Notes under the pieces: generated by a model
Told to the model about the DNA's origin: nothing
Seen by the model: the letters and a program-made list of their open reading frames with translations, nothing else
Databases searched by the model: none
Part shown: positions 8,108 through 15,653 of the stretch, one piece after another
Numbering within the stretch: the stretch's first letter is position 1
Layout: each line of letters begins with the position of its first letter
NCBI GenBank assembly: GCA_036720245.1
Contig: DAIMNI010000052.1
Location: 1-16,638, forward strand
DNA from: JAAZMA01 sp036720245
GTDB taxonomy: Bacteria; Bacillota; Clostridia; Tissierellales; Tepidimicrobiaceae
DNA length: 16,638 nucleotides
Reading direction: 5' to 3'
Made by a program: the position numbers and the translations under genes

Positions 8108-8503
8108 CTACACTCCTCTATTTTCATAGACTTGTTTCTTTAATTCTAACATGGCTTTCTTCCAAGTATCTTTCATTTCAGTTATAATTTCCAATGCTTC
8201 ATCGATTGGTCCTATTTTCTTATATATATTAGCATCTATTAGCCTATCTAATACAAATTCATATAGCCCTCTCAAACTTTCGGATATTTCATATTCCATA
8301 TTTAATGAAGAACTTAATTCTATAATTATATCCTGTGCCCTAATTAAGGCTTCATGAGCCTTAGTTATATTACTGTTTTCTATATGGTATTTACTAATAT
8401 TCATAAATTTAATAGCACCATCATATAACATTAAAGTTAATTCTTCTGGGGTGGCTGAAAAAACTGTATTTTGTTTATATTGATTTAGGGCATTATATGT
8501 CAT
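8108..8503 (-). CDS. fliS: FliS, flagellin export chaperone
   Basis: FliS binds newly made flagellin in the cytoplasm, blocks premature polymerisation and delivers it to the export gate. The 131-residue product is a short all-helical protein. It carries the family hallmarks: MTYNALNQYKQNTVFSATPE at the N-terminus, ELTLMLYDGAIKFM (19-32), then KAHEALIRAQDIIIELSSSL and the LYEFVLDRLIDAN helix. I chose ATG at 8503, which is 8 nt from AAAGGA. An in-frame ATG at 8512 overlaps that RBS and is unlikely to be used. It lies shortly after fliD and just before the flgN-like chaperone. Confidence 0.95.
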   Translation of the reverse strand: MTYNALNQYKQNTVFSATPEELTLMLYDGAIKFMNISKYHIENSNITKAHEALIRAQDIIIELSSSLNMEYEISESLRGLYEFVLDRLIDANIYKKIGPIDEALEIITEMKDTWKKAMLELKKQVYENRGV

Positions 8504-8521
8504 TTTACCCATCCTTTCATT

Positions 8522-10330
8522 TTATCGCGTAAACTGCTGTGTCATCCAAGCACTTTGCTGGTTCATTCTAGAAATTGCCTTTTCCATAGCTGCAAATTTT
8601 TCATAATAATGATTTTCTTTTTTAAATAGCATAACATTTAAATCGTCAATTCTTTTGTTATAATCTAATACATCCTTTTCTATTAAACTAATACTACCCC
8701 TACCAGTTTGGCTACCAGCAATAAAGTCTAGTAAAATACTCCCTTTAACATTTCTATATAAGTCAGGCTCTCCTGCTGTTCCAGATTTTGTAATTACTTC
8801 CTCCATACCTAACATTAAATTATCGTGGATCCTGGCTACAAATCCGCCACCCTCATATTTTTTTATCTTTTTACCGTTTTTATCTTCTGAAACAAATTCA
8901 CTTTCCTTAAATAACATTTTCATTACTTCATCTGGGTCTTCTGCTAGAGCTCTTTTAAATTTATCTTCATCTATGACTAATCTACCGCCGGCACTACCTC
9001 TGGCAAATTTTTCAGTAGAAATTCCTATATCTGTTATAAGTCTATATTTCCCACTAAAATCATCCTTAGTTTCAAATCCCTTATATATGCTACTTCTAGT
9101 ATTTTGCATAGTCTTAGATATAATATCGTCAGAACGAAGTAATCCAGATTTAGCCTTTTCTTCCCAAAGTTTTATATCTTCTTTTTCCATGGCTTTCTTT
9201 TCATCTGCTGTTAATGGTTTGTAGCTTCTGTATTGGTCTTCACCTAATAATTTATTTGTCATTTCTACTAATTCATTATAATCATCTATAAATTCCTTTA
9301 CCTTATCATAAGCCTCATCTACATCTGTACCTACATTTACGGTAAATTTGCCTTGAGATTTTAGGTCCATAGTGATGCCGTTTATGGTGATATGGTTTGA
9401 TGGAGATGTGATATCATTGGCTCCGTTAAAGTTTATTACTGCGTCTCTGCCTGGTATTTCGCCAGCATTTGCCTTATATTGTCCATAGGGATTATCCTTA
9501 TCCTCTGTTTTGTACTGTAAATTTAATGCATCAATAAAACTTTTTCCATTGGTACCAGCCTCATCACTATCTGTAGTAATTTGTAATTTTGCATCCTTAC
9601 CAGTATTTGTGGTCTGTATAAAGAATCTACCTATGCTATGATCATAGGATGCTCTGACGTTTGCAGACAATTCCTTTACATCCTTTTTTTGTTCATCTGT
9701 CAAGTTTTTTATTTCTTCATCACTTATCTGTTGGCCATTATATACTTTTGCCTTTGCTGAATTTATAGCCTTTACAACATCATTCATAGTAATATCATCT
9801 TTATTACTTAAATCAATTACAAATCCTACGTCTTTTTCTTTACCCTCTTCATCTTTAACCTTAGTACCATCTTTAATAGTAAATTTTAAGCCTTGATATT
9901 CTTCTTTTAATTTTCCATTCTCATCAAATATATCCTTAATATCATTACCACTAGCCATAGTAACCCCTTCAGCCAATTGCCTAACTTCCACATCATAGCT
10001 CCCATCTACGGCTTTAGAAGTACTAGATACAGTCGCTGCACTTTCATTTGAAGATGTGGCCTTCTTTACCCAATTTAAATTTTGATAGGAATTTGTTCTA
10101 AAGGTACCATTGTAGCCAATAGAAGTTAGTCCAAAATTTTTTCTGCTTTTTAGTATAAAATTGGCAAAAGATTTATTTAAATCATTATACATTTCTTGTC
10201 GCCACAATAACACCTGTCTATCTTGCTCTACTTTATCTACTTTAACTCTTTCAGCCCGCATCATAGATTGTATCATTTCTTCTGTATCAATCCCCGATGC
10301 TAGACCTGTTATTCTCGTTGTATTATACAT
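8522..10330 (-). CDS. fliD: FliD, flagellar filament cap protein
   Basis: FliD forms the cap at the filament tip under which exported flagellin folds. The product has 602 residues. The N-terminal FliD_N domain contains RITGLASGIDTEEMIQSMMR (6-25) and the following coiled coil. A variable surface-exposed middle region, rich in Lys and Asp, covers about 110-300. The FliD_C domain starts near 335, with DEAYDKVKEFIDDYNELVEM and GLLRSDDIISKTMQNTRSSI. The terminal coiled coil DYNKRIDDLNVMLFKKENHY ends in the typical AISRMNQQSAWMTQQF. The start ATG has AGGGTGGTGAAGAT upstream and overlaps the end of the flaG operon gene spacing closely. No signal peptide is present, as expected for a type III flagellar export substrate. 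Confidence 0.97.
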   Translation of the reverse strand: MYNTTRITGLASGIDTEEMIQSMMRAERVKVDKVEQDRQVLLWRQEMYNDLNKSFANFILKSRKNFGLTSIGYNGTFRTNSYQNLNWVKKATSSNESAATVSSTSKAVDGSYDVEVRQLAEGVTMASGNDIKDIFDENGKLKEEYQGLKFTIKDGTKVKDEEGKEKDVGFVIDLSNKDDITMNDVVKAINSAKAKVYNGQQISDEEIKNLTDEQKKDVKELSANVRASYDHSIGRFFIQTTNTGKDAKLQITTDSDEAGTNGKSFIDALNLQYKTEDKDNPYGQYKANAGEIPGRDAVINFNGANDITSPSNHITINGITMDLKSQGKFTVNVGTDVDEAYDKVKEFIDDYNELVEMTNKLLGEDQYRSYKPLTADEKKAMEKEDIKLWEEKAKSGLLRSDDIISKTMQNTRSSIYKGFETKDDFSGKYRLITDIGISTEKFARGSAGGRLVIDEDKFKRALAEDPDEVMKMLFKESEFVSEDKNGKKIKKYEGGGFVARIHDNLMLGMEEVITKSGTAGEPDLYRNVKGSILLDFIAGSQTGRGSISLIEKDVLDYNKRIDDLNVMLFKKENHYYEKFAAMEKAISRMNQQSAWMTQQFTR

Positions 10331-10342
10331 ATCTTCACCACC

Positions 10343-10711
10343 CTATGCCCTTTCATCTACTAATATGCCAGATATTTCACATATAGCCGCTACTAGATCT
10401 AATATTTTTTCAGGAGGTATTTCTCTAATTACCTCATCATTAGAAACATCTATTATTTTCACCATAATTTGCTTTGTCTTTTCATGGATCGAAAATTCAA
10501 ATCTCCTATCATAAGCTATAAACTCTTTATTAGCATTTTCTATGGCACCAATTATTTCATCTTCAGTATACTTTTTTCTATCCCCAATATCCAGTTTATC
10601 TAGTTTATCTAGTTTATCTTCTTTAGAACCTGCCTTAATGGGGTTTACCACATTTATATTCATTTCAGCAGATCTTTTATCTACTATATTGTTCACTCCA
10701 TTGATTTCCAT
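10343..10711 (-). CDS. flaG: FlaG family flagellar protein
   Basis: FlaG proteins are encoded beside fliD and affect filament length or assembly; the exact biochemical role is not well defined. The 122-residue product has a variable N-terminus and the conserved FlaG domain at about 55-120. That domain includes RRFEFSIHEKTKQIMVKIID, VIREIPPEKILDLVAAI and the closing GILVDERA. Near residue 33 a Lys-Leu-Asp repeat (DKLDKLDKLD) is encoded by a 9-bp tandem repeat. The RBS is AGGGGGG. It is the first gene of the flagellar operon and fliD begins 12 nt after its end. Confidence 0.92.
   Translation of the reverse strand: MEINGVNNIVDKRSAEMNINVVNPIKAGSKEDKLDKLDKLDIGDRKKYTEDEIIGAIENANKEFIAYDRRFEFSIHEKTKQIMVKIIDVSNDEVIREIPPEKILDLVAAICEISGILVDERA
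10593..10619. repeat. Three-copy 9-bp tandem repeat within flaG
   Basis: AGTTTATCT occurs three times in a row. On the coding strand it encodes a repeated Asp-Lys-Leu unit in the variable N-terminal part of FlaG. Copy-number change would keep the reading frame. Confidence 0.95.
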
Positions 10712-10743
10712 AGCATATCCCCCCTAATCCTATTCTACTGTTT

Positions 10744-10771
10744 ATATCGACTAATAGGAGACTATTCTTTA
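10744..10771 (-). promoter_or_regulatory. Predicted sigma-D (sigma-28) promoter of flaG-fliD-fliS-flgN
   Basis: Minus strand has TAAA (10771-10768), a 16-nt spacer and GTCGATAT (10751-10744). The Bacillota sigma-D consensus is TAAA, 14-16 nt, GCCGATAT, so there is a single mismatch. It lies 33 nt before the flaG start, with the -35 inside the last codons of the upstream gene. This fits late flagellar control. Confidence 0.75.
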
Positions 10772-11442
10772 GTCTTATATTTAGATTTTCTTTGCCACAA
10801 TATAACCAATGCCACATAGCTTGCTTTAATCCCTCCTGCAATTAATGTTCCCATAGGATTTTCCCTAGTATCTATTGCCTTATAGAAAAAATAAGTAGTA
10901 GCAAATTGGCCTGGTACTATTCCTAAAATTGTTCCCAAAACATAATCCTTAAACCCTATAGAACTAAGACCTGAGACATAATTGGCAATACCAAAAGGAA
11001 TAAAGGGCATACTTCTTATAAAAAACACATAACCCATCCCATACTTTTCAATTTGCTTTGAAATCTGTTCTAAAGATATATCTCTTTCTTTTCTATAATA
11101 GACTTTATTTACAATTCTTATTACATCACTTCTAAAAACCTTAGCTATGTAAAAAGCAAATACTGATGCTATTATACCTCCTATTATCACATATAAAAAT
11201 CCTTTTAAGCCAAAGAAAAAAGCCCCTAATGCTGAAAACCAAGATATAGGAACGAAAAAAATCATTAATATTGTTATTAAAATAGTAAAAAATACTCCAA
11301 AAGATTTATCATATCTTGCTGACATAAAAATCCCCTTTAAACTTTCTTTACTAAAAATATTTAAACTTATTATTAAATAAATAAATATAGCAATTAATCC
11401 AATAGCAAATAATATTTTAAAGCCCTTATTCTTTGCTCCCAT
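10762..11442 (-). CDS. TVP38/TMEM64 family (VTT domain) membrane protein
   Basis: This is a DedA/VTT-superfamily inner-membrane protein. Relatives are linked to lipid transport or scrambling across the membrane, but the substrate here is unknown. The 226-residue product has an N-terminal membrane segment (about 8-28). Two hydrophobic helices follow, separated by WFSALGAFFFGLKG. The family signature FIRSMPFIPFGIANYVSGLS sits near 139-158, followed by GTILGIVPGQ and a C-terminal membrane helix. The C-terminus is basic (QRKSKYKTKE). The RBS is a strong AGAGGAGG. It is divergent from the FUSC gene and its end overlaps the flagellar promoter. Confidence 0.9.
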   Translation of the reverse strand: MGAKNKGFKILFAIGLIAIFIYLIISLNIFSKESLKGIFMSARYDKSFGVFFTILITILMIFFVPISWFSALGAFFFGLKGFLYVIIGGIIASVFAFYIAKVFRSDVIRIVNKVYYRKERDISLEQISKQIEKYGMGYVFFIRSMPFIPFGIANYVSGLSSIGFKDYVLGTILGIVPGQFATTYFFYKAIDTRENPMGTLIAGGIKASYVALVILWQRKSKYKTKE

Positions 11443-11473
11443 AAAATTACCTCCTCTAAATTATCACAATTTT

Positions 11474-11502
11474 ATTATATTACATATTGTACGTATTTCC
11501 AA
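11474..11502 (-). promoter_or_regulatory. Predicted sigma-A promoter of the VTT-domain gene
   Basis: Minus strand has TTGGAA (11502-11497), a 17-nt spacer and a perfect TATAAT (11479-11474). It lies about 30 nt before the start. Confidence 0.65.
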
Positions 11503-11521
11503 TTATATTTATGTTTTTGTC

Positions 11522-11550
11522 TTGTTCTATTTTTGCCTAATTGGTATAAT
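11522..11550 (+). promoter_or_regulatory. Predicted sigma-A promoter of the FUSC-family gene
   Basis: A perfect TATAAT at 11545-11550 is preceded by an extended -10 TG (TTGGTATAAT). A weak TTGTTC (11522-11527) lies at 17-nt spacing. The promoter diverges from that of the VTT gene, with about 20 bp between the two -35 boxes. Confidence 0.7.
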
Positions 11551-11575
11551 AATTATATTATTGGAGGTGAAGATT

Positions 11576-12457
11576 TTGAAGGCAAAAAAAATAGGTCTTA
11601 GAAATTTAAAGACAGGCTTAGCTGTGGCACTGACCATTTTTTTATCTCAATTATTAAACCTACGTTCTCCATTTTTTGCGGGTATTGCTGCTATAACAGC
11701 TATGCAATCTTCTGTATCCGAGTCCTTTAGTTCTGGAGTAGATAGAATGTTTAGTACCATATTAGGTGGGATTATTGCACTTGTTTTTTCCCTAGTGGCA
11801 CCAGAAAATCCGATTTTTATTGGTCTAGGCATTATTATAATTATTTATTTATGTAATCTATTTGGATGGAAACAATCTGTTACGCTATCTGGAATGGTTT
11901 TTTTATCTATTATATTAAATTATGAAGAAGGTTCTAGAGTGGATTATGCATTTTATAGGACATTAGATACTCTATTTGGATTAGTTGTAGGTACTTTAAT
12001 AAATTATTTTGTCATGCCACCTAATTTAGGAGAGAAAATGGTAGAATCAGTTCATAAAATGTATCACCAGGTAAAAGACATTATAGGGGCTATTATTTGG
12101 AAAGAAGAAGGTGTAGAATTAGAATCCTTAAGGCGGGATTTAGTGATTATTGAGGAAAATTATAATTTGTTAAAAAAAGAAATAAAGCTTAATCTCTATA
12201 AATCTGATACACTGCACAATTTAGAAAACATATTTGATTTATTAGAAAATATCTATAGCAATTTAAGCGTTCTATATTCTATAGATAAGAGACCAAATAT
12301 TAATGAAGAAAATGAAAAATCTTTAGAAAAATTATTTGGAAAAAAACTACCTGTTTCTAATGAAATCAATTCAAGCGAAATAGATTTAATATATAATTAT
12401 CATCTAAAAAATATTATTGAAAATTTAAATCGTATTGATAATCTATTGGAAGCTTAA
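11576..12457 (+). CDS. FUSC/ArAE_1-type aromatic acid exporter family membrane protein
   Basis: The family includes putative exporters of aromatic carboxylic acids; the substrate here is unknown. The N-terminal half (about 1-150) contains about six membrane helices. It begins KIGLRNLKTGLAVALTIFLS, then NLRSPFFAGIAAITAMQSSV and RMFSTILGGIIALVFSL. The C-terminal half is cytoplasmic, helical and charged, and ends in RIDNLLEA. The start is TTG at 11576, because GGAGGTG lies 6 nt upstream. The open frame extends 18 codons further, but that region holds the promoter. It gives 293 residues. It is the only plus-strand gene and converges on the oligoendopeptidase gene. Confidence 0.85.
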   Translation: MKAKKIGLRNLKTGLAVALTIFLSQLLNLRSPFFAGIAAITAMQSSVSESFSSGVDRMFSTILGGIIALVFSLVAPENPIFIGLGIIIIIYLCNLFGWKQSVTLSGMVFLSIILNYEEGSRVDYAFYRTLDTLFGLVVGTLINYFVMPPNLGEKMVESVHKMYHQVKDIIGAIIWKEEGVELESLRRDLVIIEENYNLLKKEIKLNLYKSDTLHNLENIFDLLENIYSNLSVLYSIDKRPNINEENEKSLEKLFGKKLPVSNEINSSEIDLIYNYHLKNIIENLNRIDNLLEA

Positions 12458-12461
12458 AAAT

Positions 12462-12507
12462 AAAATATGGCAAGGGTGGCAAACAAAACGTCCCCTTGCC
12501 ATATTTT
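12462..12507. terminator. Bidirectional terminator between FUSC and pepF genes
   Basis: A perfect 15-bp inverted repeat has arms AAAATATGGCAAGGG (12462-12476) and CCCTTGCCATATTTT (12493-12507) around a 16-nt loop. It has A-rich and T-rich ends on both strands, so it can serve both convergent genes. Confidence 0.85.
12477..12502. repeat. 26-nt dispersed repeat, copy 1
   Basis: Identical at 24 of 26 positions to 15487-15512. It starts TGGCAAACAAAACGTCCC and ends TGCCAT, so its ends (TGGCA and TGCCA) are inverted. It overlaps the loop and right arm of the terminator between FUSC and the peptidase. Confidence 0.85.
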
Positions 12508-12510
12508 TAA

Positions 12511-14205
12511 TTAAAACTCACTATCATCTACATTGTCCAGCCATTCTTTTATTGGTGCTATTACTGCCTTTATGGTTCCATCTACAAATGGGTTTTTAAG
12601 ATTGGCTAATTCTACTAATTCTAAAAATGATTTGCTGCCTCCAGCTTTGCATAATCTTAAATAATCTTCCCAAGCATTTTCTTTATCTTCTCTAGTTTTT
12701 ATCCAAAATTGGAAGGCACATACTTGAGCTAAGGTGTAGTCTATATAGTAAAATGGTGTACCAAAAATGTGACCTTGTCTAAACCAATATCCACCTCTAT
12801 TTAAAAGATCATTATCCTCATAATCTCTAAAGGGAAGATATTTTTTCTCTATTTCTCTCCATTTTGTTTTTCTTTCAGTTGGTGTAGCATCTGGATTTTC
12901 ATATACAAAATGTTGAAACTCATCTACTGTTACACCATAGGGTATAAAATTAACTGCACCTGCTAAATGACTAAATTTATATTTCTCCACTTCATCTTCA
13001 AAAAATAATTCCATCCAAGGCCATGTAATAAATTCCATACTCATGGAATGAATTTCTGCTGCCTCATAAGTTGGAAAACTATATTCTGGTACTTCCAAAT
13101 CCCTACTCATATAGGTTTGAAAGGCATGACCTGCCTCGTGAGTTAAGACATCCACATCTCCACTGGTACCATTAAAATTGGAAAATATAAAGGGAGATTT
13201 ATAATCGGAAATAAAAGTACAATAGCCTCCACTCATTTTGCCCTTTTTGCTTACTAAATCTAATAATTCTCTTTCCACCATAAATGTAAAGAATTCATCA
13301 GTTTCTTTGGATAATTCCCTATACATTTTCTTGCCATTATCTATTATCCACTCTGGTTCTCCCTTGGGAGTAGCATTTCCTGTTAAGTATTCTAGTGGTT
13401 CATCATAGTATTTCATTTCTTCAAGTCCAAGCCTTTTTCTCTGCCTGTCTTTTAATTCTACCACTACTGGAACTAAATCTTCATATACCTGTTTTCTATA
13501 ATTGGCTACCATATCCTTATTGTAATCAGAACGATTCATACGATCATAGCCCATTCCTACATAGTTTTTATAGCCTAGCTTTTTAGCCATATTATCTCTT
13601 GTATGAACTAAATCATCATATATTCTGTCAAGTTTTTCTTCATTTTCTTTAAAGAAATTAATATATTCTTCATAGGCGGATTTTCTTATGCTTCTATCCT
13701 TAGATTGCATAAAAGGTGCCATTTGGCTTAAGTTTCTAATTTCACCTTCAAATTCTATTTTAGCTGAGGCTATTAATTTGTCGTATTCTGTAACTAATTT
13801 ATTTTCTTTAACTAAATCCTCTATAATTTCCTCTGAAAAGGTTTTTAATTGTAGCTCAGCCAAAGTAAATAATTGCTTACCCCATGCCTTTTCTAATCCA
13901 TCTCTAAATTTAGAATTCACTAATTCACTATAGAATTTAAATTCTATACCTTGATATATAGGCATATTTTCATCTAAAAAATCTTGTTCTTTTGCATAAA
14001 ACTCGTCTTCTGTGTTAATAGAATGTCTAATATAGACTAAATTTTCCATGGTTTCTACATTGGAACGAATTTTATTTATTTCTTCCATTAGTTTATTTTG
14101 TGCTTCAAAACTTTCTGCTTCATTAAACTTCTCTAATAACACTTCCATCTTTCTTCCTATTTCTTCTAAATTAAGTCTAATGTATTTATAATCCGAAAAC
14201 TTCAA
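12511..14205 (-). CDS. M3B family oligoendopeptidase (PepF-like)
   Basis: This is a cytoplasmic zinc metallopeptidase that cleaves short peptides. The 564-residue product has the long helical N-terminal part typical of the family and the catalytic motif HEAGH at 356-360. Zinc ligands are His356 and His360, plus Glu384 in EAAEIHSMSME, at the spacing seen in M3 enzymes. Glu357 is the general base. No signal peptide is present. The start is TTG at 14205, supported by GGAGGGAT upstream and agreement with the family N-terminus. The gene is monocistronic: the eutH terminator lies upstream and the shared terminator downstream. I saw no clear promoter in 14206-14343. Confidence 0.95.
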   Translation of the reverse strand: MKFSDYKYIRLNLEEIGRKMEVLLEKFNEAESFEAQNKLMEEINKIRSNVETMENLVYIRHSINTEDEFYAKEQDFLDENMPIYQGIEFKFYSELVNSKFRDGLEKAWGKQLFTLAELQLKTFSEEIIEDLVKENKLVTEYDKLIASAKIEFEGEIRNLSQMAPFMQSKDRSIRKSAYEEYINFFKENEEKLDRIYDDLVHTRDNMAKKLGYKNYVGMGYDRMNRSDYNKDMVANYRKQVYEDLVPVVVELKDRQRKRLGLEEMKYYDEPLEYLTGNATPKGEPEWIIDNGKKMYRELSKETDEFFTFMVERELLDLVSKKGKMSGGYCTFISDYKSPFIFSNFNGTSGDVDVLTHEAGHAFQTYMSRDLEVPEYSFPTYEAAEIHSMSMEFITWPWMELFFEDEVEKYKFSHLAGAVNFIPYGVTVDEFQHFVYENPDATPTERKTKWREIEKKYLPFRDYEDNDLLNRGGYWFRQGHIFGTPFYYIDYTLAQVCAFQFWIKTREDKENAWEDYLRLCKAGGSKSFLELVELANLKNPFVDGTIKAVIAPIKEWLDNVDDSEF

Positions 14206-14340
14206 AAGCTATCCCTCCTATTTCTATATTTAGTATAATTTTATCAGAATATATTGGAAATGTATAGGCCCTTGTAAGGATTCTACTGGTTCAGTTATTA
14301 AAACCTGATATCTCTCTGCATATAGAAACTTAAATATAAC

Positions 14341-14364
14341 AAAAAAAGAGACTAGGTCTCTTTT
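14341..14364 (-). terminator. Terminator of the eutH-like gene
   Basis: AAAAGAGAC (14344-14352) and GTCTCTTTT (14356-14364) pair around a TAG loop. On the minus strand the stem is followed by seven T. It includes the stop codon (14352-14354). Confidence 0.85.
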
Positions 14365-15431
14365 CTATCTATCTTAAAAATTAAACTTGCCAAAACTACA
14401 CTTAAAATTCCTCCAGATAATTTAGCAAGTAAAAAAGGGGTAATTATATCTTTAGACATACTAGAAACATAAGCCAATTGTCCACCAAATGTAAATGCCC
14501 CGCTTGTCATAAATGCTGCATTTAAAATTTTACCCTTATTGTCCATACTGCCATAAATGCCCATAGTGGGAATAGCATTCGCAAGGGATGTCATTAAACC
14601 TAATGTAGAAAATTCATTAATTCCTAATCTACTAGATAGCTTATTTAAATGTTTACCAAATTTATTGGATAGAAAATAAAATAAAGGATAAGCTCCAGAA
14701 ATTATTATTGTAGTTTTACCTACAATAATAAATGCTTCTTCAAAGGGTATCATATTAGGAATCAATTTTATCCCCAATATAAAATCCAATATACTTATTA
14801 ATAGTCCAATGGTGCTTATAACTACAACGGATTTCCCCAATATATTAAAAATATATAATGTTTTATCCTGATATTTAAATAATCCAAATCCAATTATTAT
14901 GGATAATATCAATACCGGTAATAGATTTATCAGTATAATATCTAAAGAAATTCCCATGGCAGCGCCTCCAATTACCATGCCTATAGGAATAGTTATAATT
15001 CCTGAAAGTATACCCTTTGCAAAGCAGTGAAAGTCATCTCTCGGTATTAGATTTACAGCTACAGGTATTATAAATGAAATGGTAACGCCCATAGTAGATG
15101 CTAGGATTAATCCAGAAAATTCTGCTATTTTTTGACTCTGAGCTAATTCTACACTACTAGTATATCCTCCTAAATCAGTTGCTAGTATGCTGGATATAAA
15201 TATAGAAGGGTCTGCCCCAGTTACATTGGATAATTTCATTAGAACTGGAGAGAGTATCTGAGAAATAAAAGGTGCAAGGCTTATTATACCTACCATAGAA
15301 AGGGTTAGACCTCCCATATTTCTAAAGGCCTCATCAAACTTTTCACCTAGCCCATGGCGATTTCCCAATAGCTTGTCTACTCCACCTATAATAGAAAATA
15401 AAACCATTATATATAATATAATATCCCCCAT
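14352..15431 (-). CDS. eutH: EutH-family ethanolamine permease
   Basis: EutH is an inner-membrane protein associated with ethanolamine uptake, needed when external ethanolamine is scarce. The 359-residue product has about ten or eleven membrane helices. Family-typical segments are MGDIILYIMVLFSIIGGVDK, NRHGLGEKFDEAFRNMG, LTLSMVGIISLAPFISQILS, then ADPSIFISSILATDLGGYTS and NAAFMTSGAFTFGGQLAYVS. Length fits the family. RBS is AGGGGGAC. No other eut gene (ammonia-lyase, shell proteins or regulator) is in the window, so this is a solitary copy whose substrate could differ. It lies directly downstream of a tRNA-Arg gene and its hairpin leader. Confidence 0.88.
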   Translation of the reverse strand: MGDIILYIMVLFSIIGGVDKLLGNRHGLGEKFDEAFRNMGGLTLSMVGIISLAPFISQILSPVLMKLSNVTGADPSIFISSILATDLGGYTSSVELAQSQKIAEFSGLILASTMGVTISFIIPVAVNLIPRDDFHCFAKGILSGIITIPIGMVIGGAAMGISLDIILINLLPVLILSIIIGFGLFKYQDKTLYIFNILGKSVVVISTIGLLISILDFILGIKLIPNMIPFEEAFIIVGKTTIIISGAYPLFYFLSNKFGKHLNKLSSRLGINEFSTLGLMTSLANAIPTMGIYGSMDNKGKILNAAFMTSGAFTFGGQLAYVSSMSKDIITPFLLAKLSGGILSVVLASLIFKIDRKET

Positions 15432-15442
15432 ATATGTAGTCC

Positions 15443-15464
15443 CCCTATTTAAAATAAAATAGGG
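15443..15464 (-). promoter_or_regulatory. Possible SD-sequestering hairpin in the eutH leader
   Basis: On the minus strand CCCTATTT (15464-15457) can pair with AAATAGGG (15450-15443) across a 6-nt loop. The 3' arm overlaps the AGGGGG ribosome binding site of eutH. Bases 15460-15464 also belong to the larger terminator-like hairpin, so the two structures exclude each other. Confidence 0.5.
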
Positions 15465-15506
15465 ACGTTTTTTGTCCGATAAAATCTGGCAAACAAAACG
15501 TCCCTA
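15456..15506 (-). terminator. Terminator-like hairpin after tRNA-Arg and before eutH
   Basis: TAGGGACGTTTT (15460-15471) and AAAACGTCCCTA (15495-15506) form a perfect 12-bp stem with a 23-nt loop. On the minus strand it is followed by TTTTATTTT. It probably ends the tRNA transcript; eutH starts 24 nt beyond the stem with no promoter visible between. Confidence 0.75.
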
Positions 15507-15512
15507 TGCCAT
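15487..15512. repeat. 26-nt dispersed repeat, copy 2
   Basis: Differs from 12477-12502 at two adjacent bases only (TA for CT). It contributes one arm of the hairpin between tRNA-Arg and eutH. Confidence 0.85.
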
Positions 15513-15532
15513 CCAATTGTCCATTGTTTAAT

Positions 15533-15609
15533 TGGTGCACCTGAGAGGACTCGAACCCCCAACGCCTTGATCCGAAGTCAAGTGCTCTATCCAATTGAGC
15601 TACAGATGC
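15533..15609 (-). tRNA. tRNA-Arg (anticodon UCG)
   Basis: The 77-nt gene folds as a full cloverleaf. The acceptor pairs GCATCTG with CAGGTGC, including one G-U. The D arm is GCTC-AATTGGATA-GAGC. The anticodon stem is CTTGA/TCAAG around CTTCGGA, giving anticodon TCG. The T arm carries GGTTCGAGTCC. The 3' CCA is encoded. It reads CGN arginine codons. Confidence 0.97.
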
Positions 15610-15624
15610 ATATTCACAATACTA

Positions 15625-15653
15625 ATATTACAATATGGGATTTTAATTGTCAA
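15625..15653 (-). promoter_or_regulatory. Promoter of tRNA-Arg
   Basis: Minus strand has a perfect TTGACA (15653-15648), a 17-nt spacer and TAATAT (15630-15625). It lies 16 nt before the tRNA 5' end. The -35 sits across the last codons of the upstream phosphoesterase gene. Confidence 0.8.

Noticed and set aside
11522..11575. N-terminal extension of the FUSC-family protein
   Set aside because: These codons cover the promoter -10 and the GGAGGTG site. The TTG at 11576 has proper RBS spacing and the family N-terminus begins there.
15513..15535. CCAATT...AATTGG inverted repeat at the tRNA 3' end as an integration (att) site
   Set aside because: The pairing is only 6 bp, there is no integrase gene and no second copy of the tRNA 3' end in the window.
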